Shown: positions 1-8,911 of the stretch, in pieces | Layout: each line of letters opens with the position of its first letter | Numbering within the stretch: position 1 is the first letter of the stretch | Assembly: GCA_020638065.1 (NCBI GenBank) | Contig: JACKJG010000007.1 | Span: 1 to 64,000, forward strand | Origin: Hyphomicrobiaceae bacterium | Lineage (GTDB): Bacteria; Pseudomonadota; Alphaproteobacteria; Rhizobiales; Devosiaceae | DNA: 64,000 nt | Reading direction: 5' to 3' | The notes under the pieces: model-generated | What the model was told of the DNA's origin: nothing | Database searches by the model: none | Seen by the model: the letters and a program-made list of their open reading frames with translations, nothing else | Position numbers and translations under genes: made by a program

Positions 1-288
1 GCCCAGCGGCAGGTACCAGAGCGTTGCCACGCCGATGAGAATGGCGGCAAATTTGGGCGCTCCCACCACGATGGTGAAAACCGCCAGAACCAGCCAGACC
101 AGCCCGTAGGCAACAAATAGCGGGCCGAGCCGGAACACGTCCACACCGCGAGCCTCGAATATCAGGCGCCAGGGACCCGGCACGCTCGGCCCGATATAGC
201 GGCCCTTGCGGATCACATGATTGCCGTCAATCAGCATGAAACCGCCAACGAGAAGGGCAATGGTGGCAATGATGGTGTCGGCAATCAT
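1..288 (-). CDS. Membrane protein, truncated at the left window edge
   Basis: This is the N-terminal 96 codons of a gene that runs off the left edge; the ATG at 286-288 on the minus strand opens an unbroken frame to base 1. The product begins with a hydrophobic segment (residues 3-20), then a short hydrophilic stretch containing RKGRYIGPS and PWRLIFEARG, then one or two further hydrophobic segments (about residues 50-95). It looks like a small inner-membrane protein. I do not recognise the family, and the missing C-terminus prevents a better call. It points the same way as irr and could be co-transcribed downstream of it. Confidence 0.6.
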   Translation of the reverse strand, partial: MIADTIIATIALLVGGFMLIDGNHVIRKGRYIGPSVPGPWRLIFEARGVDVFRLGPLFVAYGLVWLVLAVFTIVVGAPKFAAILIGVATLWYLPLG

Positions 289-318
289 GTCCAGCTCCCG
301 GCCGGTTGGCCGGCCACG

Positions 319-789
319 TCAGTCTGCAGCGGCGTTGCGCACGCGGATGACCACGTCGACATGCGTGATGGACATGCCCTTTGGCGCATCCGGCAAACCG
401 TCGATCCTGATCGAACTGGCCGGAATATCGATCACGCGCTGTTCGTTCTCGACATAGAAATGATGATGGTCCGACGTATCTGTGTCGAAATAGGAGCGCG
501 AGGCATCAACCGAAATCTCGCGCAAAAGGCCCGCTTCGCGGAACTGATGCAGCGTATTGTAGACGGTGGCCAGCGAAACGCCGATCTTCTCTTCCGCCGC
601 CTCGGCATGCAATTGCTCGGCGCTGACATGCCGGTGCGGCCCGTCAAACAACAATTCCGCCAAAGCGATGCGCTGGCGCGTCGGCCTGAGGCCCGCCATG
701 CGCAAAACCGCCATCAGACAGGGACGGCGGGAGGTGGCGAAACGCGAAATCTGGCCGGGAATAGGCATGCGAACCGGTCTTGCAATCAT
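319..789 (-). CDS. irr: Fur-family iron response regulator Irr
   Basis: Fur-superfamily transcription regulator of the Irr type, which in Rhizobiales controls iron and haem homeostasis and is destabilised by haem. The N-terminal winged helix carries RPTRQRIALAELLF and SLATVYNTLHQF (DNA-recognition helix). The dimerisation domain has the histidine-rich DHHHFYVEN stretch typical of Irr, the presumed haem/metal-sensing HHH motif. The cysteine pairs of classical zinc-containing Fur are absent. I chose the ATG at 787-789 (156 residues), which fits Irr length; an ATG seven codons later is an alternative. It is divergent from fabA-fabB, an arrangement I recall as common in Rhizobiales. Confident on family, slightly less on the Irr subtype. 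Confidence 0.88.
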   Translation of the reverse strand: MIARPVRMPIPGQISRFATSRRPCLMAVLRMAGLRPTRQRIALAELLFDGPHRHVSAEQLHAEAAEEKIGVSLATVYNTLHQFREAGLLREISVDASRSYFDTDTSDHHHFYVENEQRVIDIPASSIRIDGLPDAPKGMSITHVDVVIRVRNAAAD

Positions 790-941
790 GATCCATCGAC
801 CCACATTCACCAGACTGGCAAAAGGGCTTGGCCGCTTTATAGGAAATGCGGCACATCGAGACAAGCGGCACGCGGTCACATGGTGAAGCGCCCGATGCCC
901 GAAATCCGGGCATAAGCGCCTTGAGGCGGCACGTAACTGAG

Positions 942-970
942 TTGACCGGACTTTTCGCGCCCTCTAACAC
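942..970 (+). promoter_or_regulatory. Putative sigma70-type promoter of fabA-fabB
   Basis: TTGACC (942-947) is followed after exactly 17 bases by TAACAC (965-970), a good housekeeping match about 30 bases upstream of the fabA start. It lies in the irr-fabA divergent region. Seen by pattern only. Confidence 0.5.
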
Positions 971-1000
971 TGGGCACCGGATTGTGGTGAAGGAACAGAC

Positions 1001-1522
1001 ATGGCCGAACGCAAGAGCGCCTATTCCTACGACGAGTTGATTGCGCACGGAAAGGGTGAGCTTCCCGACCAGATGGATGCCCGCCTGCCGGCGCCGCCCA
1101 TGCTCATGTTCGACCGGATTACCGAAATCCGCTCCGAGGGCGGCGAATTCGGCAAGGGCTTTGTGACCGCTGAACTCGATCTTAATCCGGATCTCTGGTT
1201 CTTCAATTGTCACTTCATTGGCGATCCGGTCATGCCCGGCTGTCTGGGGCTCGATGCGCTCTGGCAGATGGTTGGTTTTTACCTCGGATGGAGCGGTTCG
1301 CCGGGCAAGGGGCGTGCCCTTGGCGGCCAGATTAAGTTCACCGGACAGGCCACCACCGACAAGAAGCTACTTCAATACCGCATTGACATTAAACGGCACA
1401 TGCGCGCGCCGCTGCCGTTCGGCATTGCCACCGGCTCGGTCACGGCGGATGGCGAGCAGATCTATGTTGCGGAAAACCTGCGGGTGGGGCTAATTCCCCT
1501 CGACCAGGCCGACGCGGCATAA
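1001..1522 (+). CDS. fabA: 3-hydroxydecanoyl-ACP dehydratase/isomerase
   Basis: FabA dehydrates 3-hydroxyacyl-ACP and isomerises trans-2-decenoyl-ACP to cis-3-decenoyl-ACP, the branch point of anaerobic-type unsaturated fatty acid synthesis. The 173-residue protein is the normal length. The hot-dog fold active site is intact: His71 in NCHFIGDPVMPGC and Asp85 in GLDALWQ correspond to E. coli His70 and Asp84. The ATG is preceded by GAAGGAA. It is followed 15 bases later by fabB, so the two form an operon. FabI, which I recall often follows fabAB in related genomes, is not here. Confidence 0.97.
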   Translation: MAERKSAYSYDELIAHGKGELPDQMDARLPAPPMLMFDRITEIRSEGGEFGKGFVTAELDLNPDLWFFNCHFIGDPVMPGCLGLDALWQMVGFYLGWSGSPGKGRALGGQIKFTGQATTDKKLLQYRIDIKRHMRAPLPFGIATGSVTADGEQIYVAENLRVGLIPLDQADAA

Positions 1523-1537
1523 AAGGACGAGGCCGAA

Positions 1538-2767
1538 ATGAAACGCGTTGTCGTCACCGGAATGGGGATTGTCTCCTCGATTGGCAACAATCTGGACGAG
1601 GTTCTGGACAGCCTCAAGAATGCGCGCCCAGGCATCCGGTTTGCGCAGGATTATGCCGACCTCAACTTCCGCTGCCAGGTGCATGGCGAGCCGCTGCTCG
1701 ATCCGTTCGAAGTGCTCGACCGGCGCACGACACGCTTCATGGGCAAGGGCGCGGCCTGGAACTATATCGCCATGATGGAGGCGCTCCAGAATGCCGGGCT
1801 CGAAGAGGCCGATTATCGCGCCAATCCGCGCGTCGGCATGATCATGGGTTCGGGCGGACCGTCCACCAAGGCGGTTGTGGAGGCTGCCGACATTACCCGC
1901 GACAAGGGCCCCAAACGCATCGGTCCGACCGTGGTGCCCAAGGCCATGAGCTCGACGGCCTCGGCGACTTTGGCAACCCCGTTGGGAATTCATGGGGTGA
2001 ACTATTCCATCTCCTCGGCCTGCGCGACGTCCAAGCACTGTATTGGCAATGCCTACGAGCTCATCCAACTCGGCAAGCAGGACATCATCTTTGCAGGCGG
2101 CCACGAGGACCTGCACTGGTCCATGTCGAACCTGTTCGACGCCATGGGCGCCATGTCGACCAAATACAACGAGACCCCCGAAGTGGCCTCTCGCGCCTAC
2201 GACAAGGATCGTGACGGCTTTGTGATTGCCGGTGGGGCCGGGGTGCTGGTGCTCGAAGAGCTTGAGCATGCAAAGGCCCGCGGTGCCAACATCATCGCCG
2301 AAGTCGTCGGTTACGGCGCGACCTCGGACGGCTATGACATGGTCGCGCCCTCGGGCGAAGGCGCCGTCCGCTGCATGCGCATGGCGCTCGAGAACATCAA
2401 GGCGCCGATCGACTATATCAATCCGCACGCCACCTCGACGCCGGTCGGCGATTCCAAGGAAATCGGCGCTATCCGCGAAGTGTTCGGCAACGAAGACAAA
2501 TGTCCACCGCTCTCGGCCACCAAGTCCCTGACCGGTCATTCTCTGGGTGCGACGGGCGTCTGGGAGTGCATCTTCTCCATTCTCATGATGCGCAACCGCT
2601 TCATTTGCGAAAGCGCCAACATTTTTGAGCTGGATCCTGAGTTTGCCGACATGCCCATCGTGCGTTCGCGCCGCGACGATGTTGATCTTGCCTATGTGCT
2701 TTCCAACTCTTTCGGATTTGGTGGCACAAACGCTTCGCTCGTCTTCAAGCACCCGGACGCGGATTGA
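1538..2767 (+). CDS. fabB: Beta-ketoacyl-ACP synthase I
   Basis: KAS I elongates cis-3-decenoyl-ACP and partners FabA in unsaturated fatty acid synthesis. At 409 residues it is full length. The thiolase-fold triad is present: Cys162 in SSACATS, His297 in NPHATSTP and His334 in LTGHSLGATG; the C-terminal SNSFGFGGTNAS glycine loop is intact. An RBS-like stretch (AAGGACGAGG) precedes the ATG. It ends 8 bases before the convergent EamA gene, with no room for a separate terminator between them. Confidence 0.97.
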   Translation: MKRVVVTGMGIVSSIGNNLDEVLDSLKNARPGIRFAQDYADLNFRCQVHGEPLLDPFEVLDRRTTRFMGKGAAWNYIAMMEALQNAGLEEADYRANPRVGMIMGSGGPSTKAVVEAADITRDKGPKRIGPTVVPKAMSSTASATLATPLGIHGVNYSISSACATSKHCIGNAYELIQLGKQDIIFAGGHEDLHWSMSNLFDAMGAMSTKYNETPEVASRAYDKDRDGFVIAGGAGVLVLEELEHAKARGANIIAEVVGYGATSDGYDMVAPSGEGAVRCMRMALENIKAPIDYINPHATSTPVGDSKEIGAIREVFGNEDKCPPLSATKSLTGHSLGATGVWECIFSILMMRNRFICESANIFELDPEFADMPIVRSRRDDVDLAYVLSNSFGFGGTNASLVFKHPDAD

Positions 2768-2774
2768 TCCGGGT

Positions 2775-3698
2775 CTATCCAGATCTCTTGTCGTGGGCGA
2801 AATAGAGCACGGCCAGCCCGAGTACCGTCACCAGTGCGCCGGCCAGAACTGAAACGCTGACCCAGCCATTGCCCAAAAGCCCCTCGTAGACGATCACGAA
2901 CACGGGCACGAGATAGCCATAGGCCATCACCTTTGAGGCGGGCAGGGTGACCGACGCAAACTGAACCAGGAAAAAGGTCGTGGCCGTCGGAAAGATGGCG
3001 AGATAGAGCAGAACCAGCCACACGACCGGCGGCAGCGCCGCGAAGTCTATCTGCATCAGGTCCGGCAACGCGGCGATTGTTATCCAGACCGCCGTCGCCG
3101 CAACGTTGAATAAGGTGAGAACCACCAGCGGTTCGCCGCGATTGAACCGGCGCAAAAGTGGCGTGTAGACCGCATGTGCAGCACAACCGGCAAAGTAGAT
3201 GAGTTCGCCCTGGCCGATATCGAATCCCAGAATGGCGTTCACGTCGCCCCGGAAAATCACCCAGATCGATCCAAGCCCGGCGAACAGCAGGGAAATCGCC
3301 ATCAACCCGGTCAGCCTTTGCTTGACGATGAAATAGCCGAAAAAGGCGGTCAGGATTGGTGTCAGCGTAAAGACCGCCGAGGTCGCGACCGGACTGGTCA
3401 TGGTCAGGGCGATGAACATCGAGACGAAGTAGAACGCCATCAATCCGCCGGTGATCAGAAACCGCCAGGGAGCCTGAGGCACGGCCACGGGTTCGCGGCG
3501 CAAGCCGAAAGCGATCACACCCATGATCAGGGCTGCGAAGATGAACCGGATCGCGTTGAGCGGAACCGGCTCGATATAGGGTAGCGCCATGCGGCCCAGC
3601 GAAAAGGAACCGGCGATCAGCGCCGCAAACAGGACCATGGCCAGATGTGCCGGCAGATGCACCCAATGAAGCGGCCGCGCCGGGCTGATAACGCTCAA
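2775..3698 (-). CDS. EamA/DMT-family membrane transporter
   Basis: Drug/metabolite transporter superfamily permease of 307 residues with about ten hydrophobic helices in two homologous halves (EamA repeats), as in RhaT or YdcZ-like exporters. The substrate cannot be read from sequence. The start shown is a TTG one base after the stop of the upstream sugar kinase gene, which suggests translational coupling; an internal ATG at 3638 would give a shorter N-terminus. A kinase-plus-transporter pair could act on the same compound, but that is only inference from position. Confidence 0.85.
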   Translation of the reverse strand: MSVISPARPLHWVHLPAHLAMVLFAALIAGSFSLGRMALPYIEPVPLNAIRFIFAALIMGVIAFGLRREPVAVPQAPWRFLITGGLMAFYFVSMFIALTMTSPVATSAVFTLTPILTAFFGYFIVKQRLTGLMAISLLFAGLGSIWVIFRGDVNAILGFDIGQGELIYFAGCAAHAVYTPLLRRFNRGEPLVVLTLFNVAATAVWITIAALPDLMQIDFAALPPVVWLVLLYLAIFPTATTFFLVQFASVTLPASKVMAYGYLVPVFVIVYEGLLGNGWVSVSVLAGALVTVLGLAVLYFAHDKRSG

Positions 3699-3699
3699 C

Positions 3700-4707
3700 T
3701 CAGATCACGCTGAGGCCGTGTGCCGCGGCCAGCTCTTTAAGGTCGGCATCTGGGCGCGCGCCCACGTGTTCGATCACTTCCGCCGCGCAAAGACACCCGA
3801 GCCGCAACGACACATCGAGCGGAGCGCCACGTGCATGGCCGAGCAGAAAGCCGGACGCGAACAGATCTCCCGCGCCGGTCAGATCGATGACTTCCCTGAC
3901 CGGATGGGCCGGCACCGAAACCACCTCACCGTCCTGGACCGCCATGGCGCCATCCTCGCCAAGCGTGATGACGGCAAGTTCCGCTTCACTGGCGATCTGG
4001 CGCACGGCCTCGGAAAAATCACTGGTCTGATAAAGTGACTTGAGCTCCTCGATATTGGCGAACACGTAATCGCAGGTCTTCGATCTGATCAGATCGCGAA
4101 ACTCATCGCGAAACCGGTCCACGCAAAACGGATCGGAAAGAGTAATGGCGGCGGCCCGTTCATGCTTGTGTGCATAATGTGCGGCCCGCACGAAGGCGAG
4201 CTTTGCTTCCGGCGGATCCCACAAATAGCCTTCCATGAAGATCGTGGCGGCCTCCGCGATCTGGTCCTCGATAATATCCTCTTCGGTCAGATCATGGCAG
4301 GCGCCGAGATAGGTGTTCATTGTTCGCTCGCCATCCGGCGTGATCAGAATCATCGATCGGCCGGAGCCCGCTCCGTGCGAAAGCATCGGCGTCGTGAATT
4401 CGACCCCCTCGCTATGCATGTCCGAAATATAGAAATGCCCGATCTCGTCCTCAGCGACCTTGCCCACAAAGGCCGCCGTGCCGCCGAGCGCCGCAACCCC
4501 GACCGCGCTATTGGCAGTGCTGCCGCCCGAGCGCTGTTTCTTGTTGGCGGGCATCCGGTCCCACAAATAGTTGGCGCGCTCGTGTTCGATCAGATGCATG
4601 ATCGCCTTGGTCATGCCTTCGGCAGCGAGGAATTCATCGTCGACCTGGGCAAAAATGTCGGTAATGGCGTTGCCGATGGTCAAAAGGTCGAGGCGGGGCT
4701 GGGACAT
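3700..4707 (-). CDS. PfkB-family carbohydrate/nucleoside kinase (adenosine kinase-like)
   Basis: Ribokinase/PfkB-fold kinase of 335 residues. Visible features are the N-terminal TIGNAITD strand, the substrate-binding GGSTANSAVGVAALGG loop and the C-terminal catalytic DLTGAGDLFASGFL motif with its base Asp and anion hole. The MHLIEHERA segment near residue 40 and overall length match the adenosine-kinase-like branch common in alphaproteobacteria, but ribokinase-type substrates are possible. I chose the ATG at 4707; a TTG at 4722 would add five residues. It is followed one base later by the EamA gene. Confidence 0.88.
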   Translation of the reverse strand: MSQPRLDLLTIGNAITDIFAQVDDEFLAAEGMTKAIMHLIEHERANYLWDRMPANKKQRSGGSTANSAVGVAALGGTAAFVGKVAEDEIGHFYISDMHSEGVEFTTPMLSHGAGSGRSMILITPDGERTMNTYLGACHDLTEEDIIEDQIAEAATIFMEGYLWDPPEAKLAFVRAAHYAHKHERAAAITLSDPFCVDRFRDEFRDLIRSKTCDYVFANIEELKSLYQTSDFSEAVRQIASEAELAVITLGEDGAMAVQDGEVVSVPAHPVREVIDLTGAGDLFASGFLLGHARGAPLDVSLRLGCLCAAEVIEHVGARPDADLKELAAAHGLSVI

Positions 4708-4794
4708 GGGCGATGTGTTCAACCGGATGATGTGTTTTGCGAAAACCTAACCGGAATAGATGGCGGCGCAACTCCAAAAGCGCCGCACCTGGGC

Positions 4795-5457
4795 TCACAC
4801 CATGGTTTTCGCATCATATTTGCACCATTGGGAAATGATGCAGTTCGGACAGTCCGGCTTGCGCGCCTTGCACACATAGCGCCCATGCAGGATGAGCCAA
4901 TGATGCGCATGCAGCATGAATTGCGCCGGAATGCGTTTTTCGAGGGCCAGTTCGACATCCAGCGGTGTCTTGCCCGGCGCAATGCCGGTCCGGTTGCCGA
5001 CACGGAACAGATGCGTATCAACCGCAATGGTCGGCTGACCAAAAGCGATATTGAGCACGACGTTGGCCGTCTTGCGCCCAACCCCGGGAAGACTTTCCAG
5101 TTCCTCGCGGGTTCGCGGCACCTCCGACCGAAAATCGGCGATCAACCGTTCGGATAATGCCAAAACGTTTTTCGCCTTGTTGCGATAAAGCCCGATGGTG
5201 CGAACATGGCCGGTGATCCCGTCGAGCCCGAGCGCCACCATCTTTTCCGGTGTGTCGGCGATTTCAAACAGGGCCTTGGTGGCCTTGTTCACACCGGCAT
5301 CGGTGGCCTGCGCGCTCAGAACCACCGCAACCAGAAGGGTGAACGCATTGACATAATTGAGTTCGCCCTTTGGTTCGGGATTGGCCGCCGCAAAGGCTTG
5401 AAACATCTTTTCGATGTCGCTTCTGCTCAGTTTTGAGCGCGCCAGCCGCTTCGCCAT
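4795..5457 (-). CDS. nth: Endonuclease III (base excision repair)
   Basis: DNA glycosylase/AP lyase removing oxidised pyrimidines. The 220-residue protein has the helix-hairpin-helix LPGVGRKTANVV with catalytic Lys129, the catalytic Asp147 in VDTHLFRV, and a complete [4Fe-4S] ligand set C-x6-C-x2-C-x5-C (Cys196, 203, 206, 212). I chose the ATG at 5457 (MAKRL...), since the upstream extension is short and atypical. It is divergent from the DUF2244 gene. Confidence 0.96.
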   Translation of the reverse strand: MAKRLARSKLSRSDIEKMFQAFAAANPEPKGELNYVNAFTLLVAVVLSAQATDAGVNKATKALFEIADTPEKMVALGLDGITGHVRTIGLYRNKAKNVLALSERLIADFRSEVPRTREELESLPGVGRKTANVVLNIAFGQPTIAVDTHLFRVGNRTGIAPGKTPLDVELALEKRIPAQFMLHAHHWLILHGRYVCKARKPDCPNCIISQWCKYDAKTMV

Positions 5458-5526
5458 CTTGTGAGTTTCCCAAAACATATATTTTGTGGCATCTTAATCA
5501 GCCAGCGACGAAGCACCGGAGCCGAA

Positions 5527-5994
5527 ATGACGACTTCTCCCCTGTTTTCCGCCCTTCTGACCCCGCATCGCTCGCTCGATGCACGCGGCATCCGCTATGT
5601 CGCAGCGGTGGCTGCTGTTCTCGCTTCGATCCCCGGAATCTTCTTCTACGCCGTCGGGGCCTGGCCCGTCGTCGGCTTGATGGGCCTTGACGTTCTGGCA
5701 CTCTATTGGGCCCTCTCCGCCTCGCTGAAATCCGGCCGGGCCTTCGAGGAGGTGACCTTGTGGCGCGATTCGCTCGAAGTCAGGCACGTGACCGGTTGGG
5801 GCCGCGAGCATCAGCACCAGTTCAATCCGTTCTTTGTGCGCCTGAACGTCGAGCGCGATTATGAAGACCGGGTCACCAGAATGTCCCTGAGATTGCGCGA
5901 TCAGGAACTCGAGATCGGCGCCTTTCTCGACCCCGACGACAAGGCGAGCTTTGCCAAGGTCTTTTCATCAGCACTCTACGACGCCCGCAATTGA
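5527..5994 (+). CDS. DUF2244 family membrane protein
   Basis: A 155-residue protein with two adjacent hydrophobic segments (about residues 25-65) followed by a soluble domain with SLEVRHVTGWG and GAFLDPDDKASFAKVF, which is the DUF2244 pattern. The family is widespread in alphaproteobacteria, often close to nth, and its function is unknown. The ATG at 5527 is preceded by GGAGCC; the upstream in-frame extension overlaps nth on the other strand and is unlikely to be coding. Divergent from nth. Confidence 0.8.
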   Translation: MTTSPLFSALLTPHRSLDARGIRYVAAVAAVLASIPGIFFYAVGAWPVVGLMGLDVLALYWALSASLKSGRAFEEVTLWRDSLEVRHVTGWGREHQHQFNPFFVRLNVERDYEDRVTRMSLRLRDQELEIGAFLDPDDKASFAKVFSSALYDARN

Positions 5995-6050
5995 TGCCGC
6001 GTCAAAACCGGCTCGCCGGGTCCGGTCACGATCGGCTAGGCTGAGGTCCA

Positions 6051-6968
6051 ATGACAGAGGACCCCGCCATGCTCGACCGCATAACAGATCACTCGGAGAC
6101 CGAAGATTATCGTCTCGTTCAAAACGTCATTGCCGAACTTTCCGGCATCAAGGGTGAACCGGAAAACTGGAACGCCATTGCCCACACTGTCGGGTTGACG
6201 GAACGCCAGCTGACCGATCTCTTTCGCCGCTGGTGCGGCCTCAGCCCGAAAAGCTTCGCCCAGGCCGTGGCGCTCGATCACGCGAAACGGTTACTGGCGG
6301 ACCGGGCAAGTCTGCTCGACACGGCTTATGAAGTCGGCATGAGCTCGACTTCGCGGCTCTATGACCTGTTCGTCAGTTACGAGGCCATGCCTCCCGGCGC
6401 CTGGGCCAGCCGCGGCGAAGGGCTCGACATGAATTGGGGCGTGGCACCCTCACCGTTTGGCGATGCGCTGATTTTTTCGACGCCCTACGGCGTCGCTGGC
6501 ATTGGCTTTGTCGATGAACGCCGCCCTGCAGAGGGCGAACGGCATCCGCCGCGCGATCTGAACGCGGCATTTGCCGACCTGTCCGGGCGCTGGCCGCGCG
6601 CCAGTTTCAGCCGCAATGATGCGGACGCCCGCCAAATCGGTGCGCGCATTTTCGATCCAAAGAACTGGGACCCAAAACGCCCGGTCCGGCTGGTTCTCAT
6701 CGGCAGCGATTTCGAGGTCAAGGTCTGGGAGAAGCTGATCGAAATCCCGATGGGCACGGCCCGGACCTATGGCGAAATCGCCGGCGATCTCGGCAAACCC
6801 AGCGCATCACGCGCGGTGGGCACGGCGGTGGGCCGAAACCCGATCTCGTTCGTCGTGCCTTGTCACCGGGTCGTCGGCTCGACCGGGGCACTGACCGGAT
6901 ACCACTGGGGCGTCGCCCGGAAGCGTGCCATTCTCGGTTGGGAATACGGCCAGACCCACGCGGAGTGA
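6051..6968 (+). CDS. AraC-type HTH / O6-methylguanine-DNA methyltransferase fusion (Ada-like)
   Basis: Two-domain protein of 305 residues. Residues about 20-120 form an AraC-type double helix-turn-helix (GLTERQLTDLFRRWCG, YEVGMSSTSRLYDLF). Residues 135-300 form the MGMT domain with the methyl-acceptor Cys271 in VVPCHRVVGS and the MGTARTYGEIA helix. It lacks the N-terminal zinc/methylphosphotriester-sensing domain of E. coli Ada, so it combines direct O6-alkylguanine repair with a DNA-binding module but has no visible Ada-type sensor. It probably acts in alkylation repair. It stands alone between DUF2244 and a VOC gene on the opposite strand. Confidence 0.9.
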   Translation: MTEDPAMLDRITDHSETEDYRLVQNVIAELSGIKGEPENWNAIAHTVGLTERQLTDLFRRWCGLSPKSFAQAVALDHAKRLLADRASLLDTAYEVGMSSTSRLYDLFVSYEAMPPGAWASRGEGLDMNWGVAPSPFGDALIFSTPYGVAGIGFVDERRPAEGERHPPRDLNAAFADLSGRWPRASFSRNDADARQIGARIFDPKNWDPKRPVRLVLIGSDFEVKVWEKLIEIPMGTARTYGEIAGDLGKPSASRAVGTAVGRNPISFVVPCHRVVGSTGALTGYHWGVARKRAILGWEYGQTHAE

Positions 6969-6984
6969 GGGCCCAAAAGGCCCG

Positions 6985-7347
6985 CTATTCGTCCGACTCG
7001 TCCGGCTCCCACAGCTCGATCGGATTGCCTTCTGGGTCGTGAATACGCGCGAAGCGGCCGATGCCGGGCATGTCCCAATCGGGATTGGTGATGACCTCGA
7101 TCCCTGCGGCGCGCAGGCTGCTGCCAAGGCCATCGAGATCGTCGACGCGCAGGTTCAGCATCCAGTGCCGGTCGGTGGCGAAATAATCCGAATCCGTTGC
7201 GAACGGAGCAAAAACACTCGGTCCGGCCTTCGTGTCCCATTGCCCATAGGGCACCGACCCGACCCCGAGATGTTCCACATACCAGGCGCGCAATGCGTCC
7301 GGGTCCTTTGACCGAAAGAAAAACCCGCCAACTCCGGTAACGCCCAT
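6985..7347 (-). CDS. VOC/glyoxalase-family protein
   Basis: A 120-residue single-module protein of the vicinal oxygen chelate fold: N-terminal GVGGFFFRSKDPDALRAWYVEHLG and C-terminal ARIHDPEGNPIELWEP, the usual beta-alpha-beta-beta-beta half-module with a terminal metal-ligand Glu. The start ATG at 7347 follows a clear GGAGG. Substrate unknown; relatives include glyoxalase I, dioxygenases and antibiotic-resistance proteins. Confidence 0.85.
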   Translation of the reverse strand: MGVTGVGGFFFRSKDPDALRAWYVEHLGVGSVPYGQWDTKAGPSVFAPFATDSDYFATDRHWMLNLRVDDLDGLGSSLRAAGIEVITNPDWDMPGIGRFARIHDPEGNPIELWEPDESDE

Positions 7348-7539
7348 TTTGCCCTCCGCGGCACAAATTCTATAAACCGGAAACAACGCTAGCACGACAA
7401 CAAGTCATGCGCATATCACTTTGCTGAAATAGTCTGTTTGAGCGAGCAGCATTTCTTCTGCCCGTCCTGGCCGCGGAGTTGCGTGAACCTTGCTTCGCCT
7501 CGTGGCGTTGCGCAGCGCACTCGGGCCCAAAATCACGCC

Positions 7540-7558
7540 GCCGGAATGGCTTTCCGGC
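7540..7558. terminator. Inverted repeat downstream of preA (weak terminator candidate)
   Basis: GCCGGAA (7540-7546) and TTCCGGC (7552-7558) form a 7-bp stem with a five-base loop just beyond the preA stop on the minus strand. There is no good U-tract, so factor-independent termination is doubtful. The rest of the gap at 7348-7575 shows no gene. Confidence 0.3.
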
Positions 7559-7575
7559 TTCGTCGTAGACGCTCG

Positions 7576-8892
7576 CTACTCCGCCGCCTCGGGAATGGCG
7601 CCCGGATTGTTCGGATGCGTCGTCCAGTTGGCATATTTTTCCTCGACCTTCTTTTTGGTGCGGGGATCGACCGATCCGGCGGCAAGCGGCTCCATCGTGA
7701 TGCAATTGTCGACCGGGCAGACATTGACGCACAGATTGCAGCCAACGCATTCCTCGTCCATCACCTCGAAATGGCGCTCGCCGTTGCGGGTGGCCGAAAT
7801 CGCCTGATGCGAGGTGTCCTCGCAGGCAATGTGGCAGCGCCCGCACTTGATGCACAGATCCTGGTTGATCTTGGCCTTGGTCACGTAATTGAGGTTGAGG
7901 AACTGCCAGTCGGTGACGTTGGGGATCGCCCGTCCGATCACGTCGTCGAGAGTCCTGTGCCCGTTCTCATCCATCCAGTTCGACAGACCTGAAACCATTT
8001 CCTCAACGATCTTGAACCCATAGGTCATCGCCGCTGTGCACACCTGAACGTTGCCGGCGCCAAGCGCGAGGAATTCGGCGGCGTCGCGCCAGGTCGTGAT
8101 CCCGCCAATGCCGGAGATCGGCAACCCCTTGAGCTCCCGGTCGCGGGCGATTTCGGAAACCATCGAAAGCGCGATCGGCTTGACGGCGGGACCGCAATAG
8201 CCGCCGTGGGTACCCTTGCCATCGATCGTCGGCTCCGGACAGAAATTGTCGAGGTCGACCGAGGTGATCGAGTTGATTGTGTTGATCAGCGACACCGCAT
8301 CGGCCCCACCCGCCAGGGCCGCCCGCGCCGGCGCGCGGATGTCCGTGATGTTGGGCGTCAGCTTGACGATGACCGGCATCCGCGTCGTCGCCTTGCACCA
8401 GCGGGTGATCATCTCGATGAGGTCCGGCGCCTGTCCGACCGCCGAGCCCATGCCGCGCTCGCTCATGCCGTGCGGGCAGCCGCAATTGAGCTCCACCCCG
8501 TCAGCACCGGTCTCCTCGACCAGGGGCAGGATGGTCTTCCACGCCTCTTCGATGCAAGGCACCATCAGCGAGACGACCACGGCCCGGTCCGGCCAGTTCT
8601 TTTTGACCTGCCTGATTTCTTCAAGATTGACGAAGAGATCGCGGTCGGTGATCAGTTCGATATTGTTGAGGCCCAGAAGCCGCCGGTCCGCGCCCCAGAT
8701 CGCGCCATAACGCGGCCCGTTGACATTGACCACCGGTGGGCCCTCTTCGCCAAGCGTTTTCCAGACCACGCCACCCCAGCCTGCCTCGAAGGCGCGCTCG
8801 ACATTGTAGGCCTTGTCGGTTGGCGGTGCCGAGGCGAGCCAGAACGGGTTGGGCGACTTGATGCCTACGAAATTGCTGGAAAGATCGGCCAT
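7576..8892 (-). CDS. preA: NAD-dependent dihydropyrimidine dehydrogenase subunit PreA
   Basis: Catalytic FMN subunit of the bacterial dihydropyrimidine dehydrogenase that reduces uracil and thymine in the reductive pyrimidine pathway. The 438-residue protein has a DHOdehase-like TIM barrel (residues about 5-310; SLMVPCIEE, GVELNCGCPHGMSERGMG with the active-site Cys region) and a C-terminal ferredoxin domain with two [4Fe-4S] motifs, CIKCGRCHIACED and CVGCNLCVNVCP. The ATG is preceded by AAGGAGGG. It is last in the order preT, VOC, preA. Confidence 0.96.
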   Translation of the reverse strand: MADLSSNFVGIKSPNPFWLASAPPTDKAYNVERAFEAGWGGVVWKTLGEEGPPVVNVNGPRYGAIWGADRRLLGLNNIELITDRDLFVNLEEIRQVKKNWPDRAVVVSLMVPCIEEAWKTILPLVEETGADGVELNCGCPHGMSERGMGSAVGQAPDLIEMITRWCKATTRMPVIVKLTPNITDIRAPARAALAGGADAVSLINTINSITSVDLDNFCPEPTIDGKGTHGGYCGPAVKPIALSMVSEIARDRELKGLPISGIGGITTWRDAAEFLALGAGNVQVCTAAMTYGFKIVEEMVSGLSNWMDENGHRTLDDVIGRAIPNVTDWQFLNLNYVTKAKINQDLCIKCGRCHIACEDTSHQAISATRNGERHFEVMDEECVGCNLCVNVCPVDNCITMEPLAAGSVDPRTKKKVEEKYANWTTHPNNPGAIPEAAE

Positions 8893-8911
8893 TCTGCCCT
8901 CCTTTTGGTGT

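Noticed and set aside
1490..2752. Long minus-strand frame of 420 codons
   Set aside because: It is fully antisense to fabB and has an Arg/His-rich composition typical of shadow frames in GC-rich DNA.
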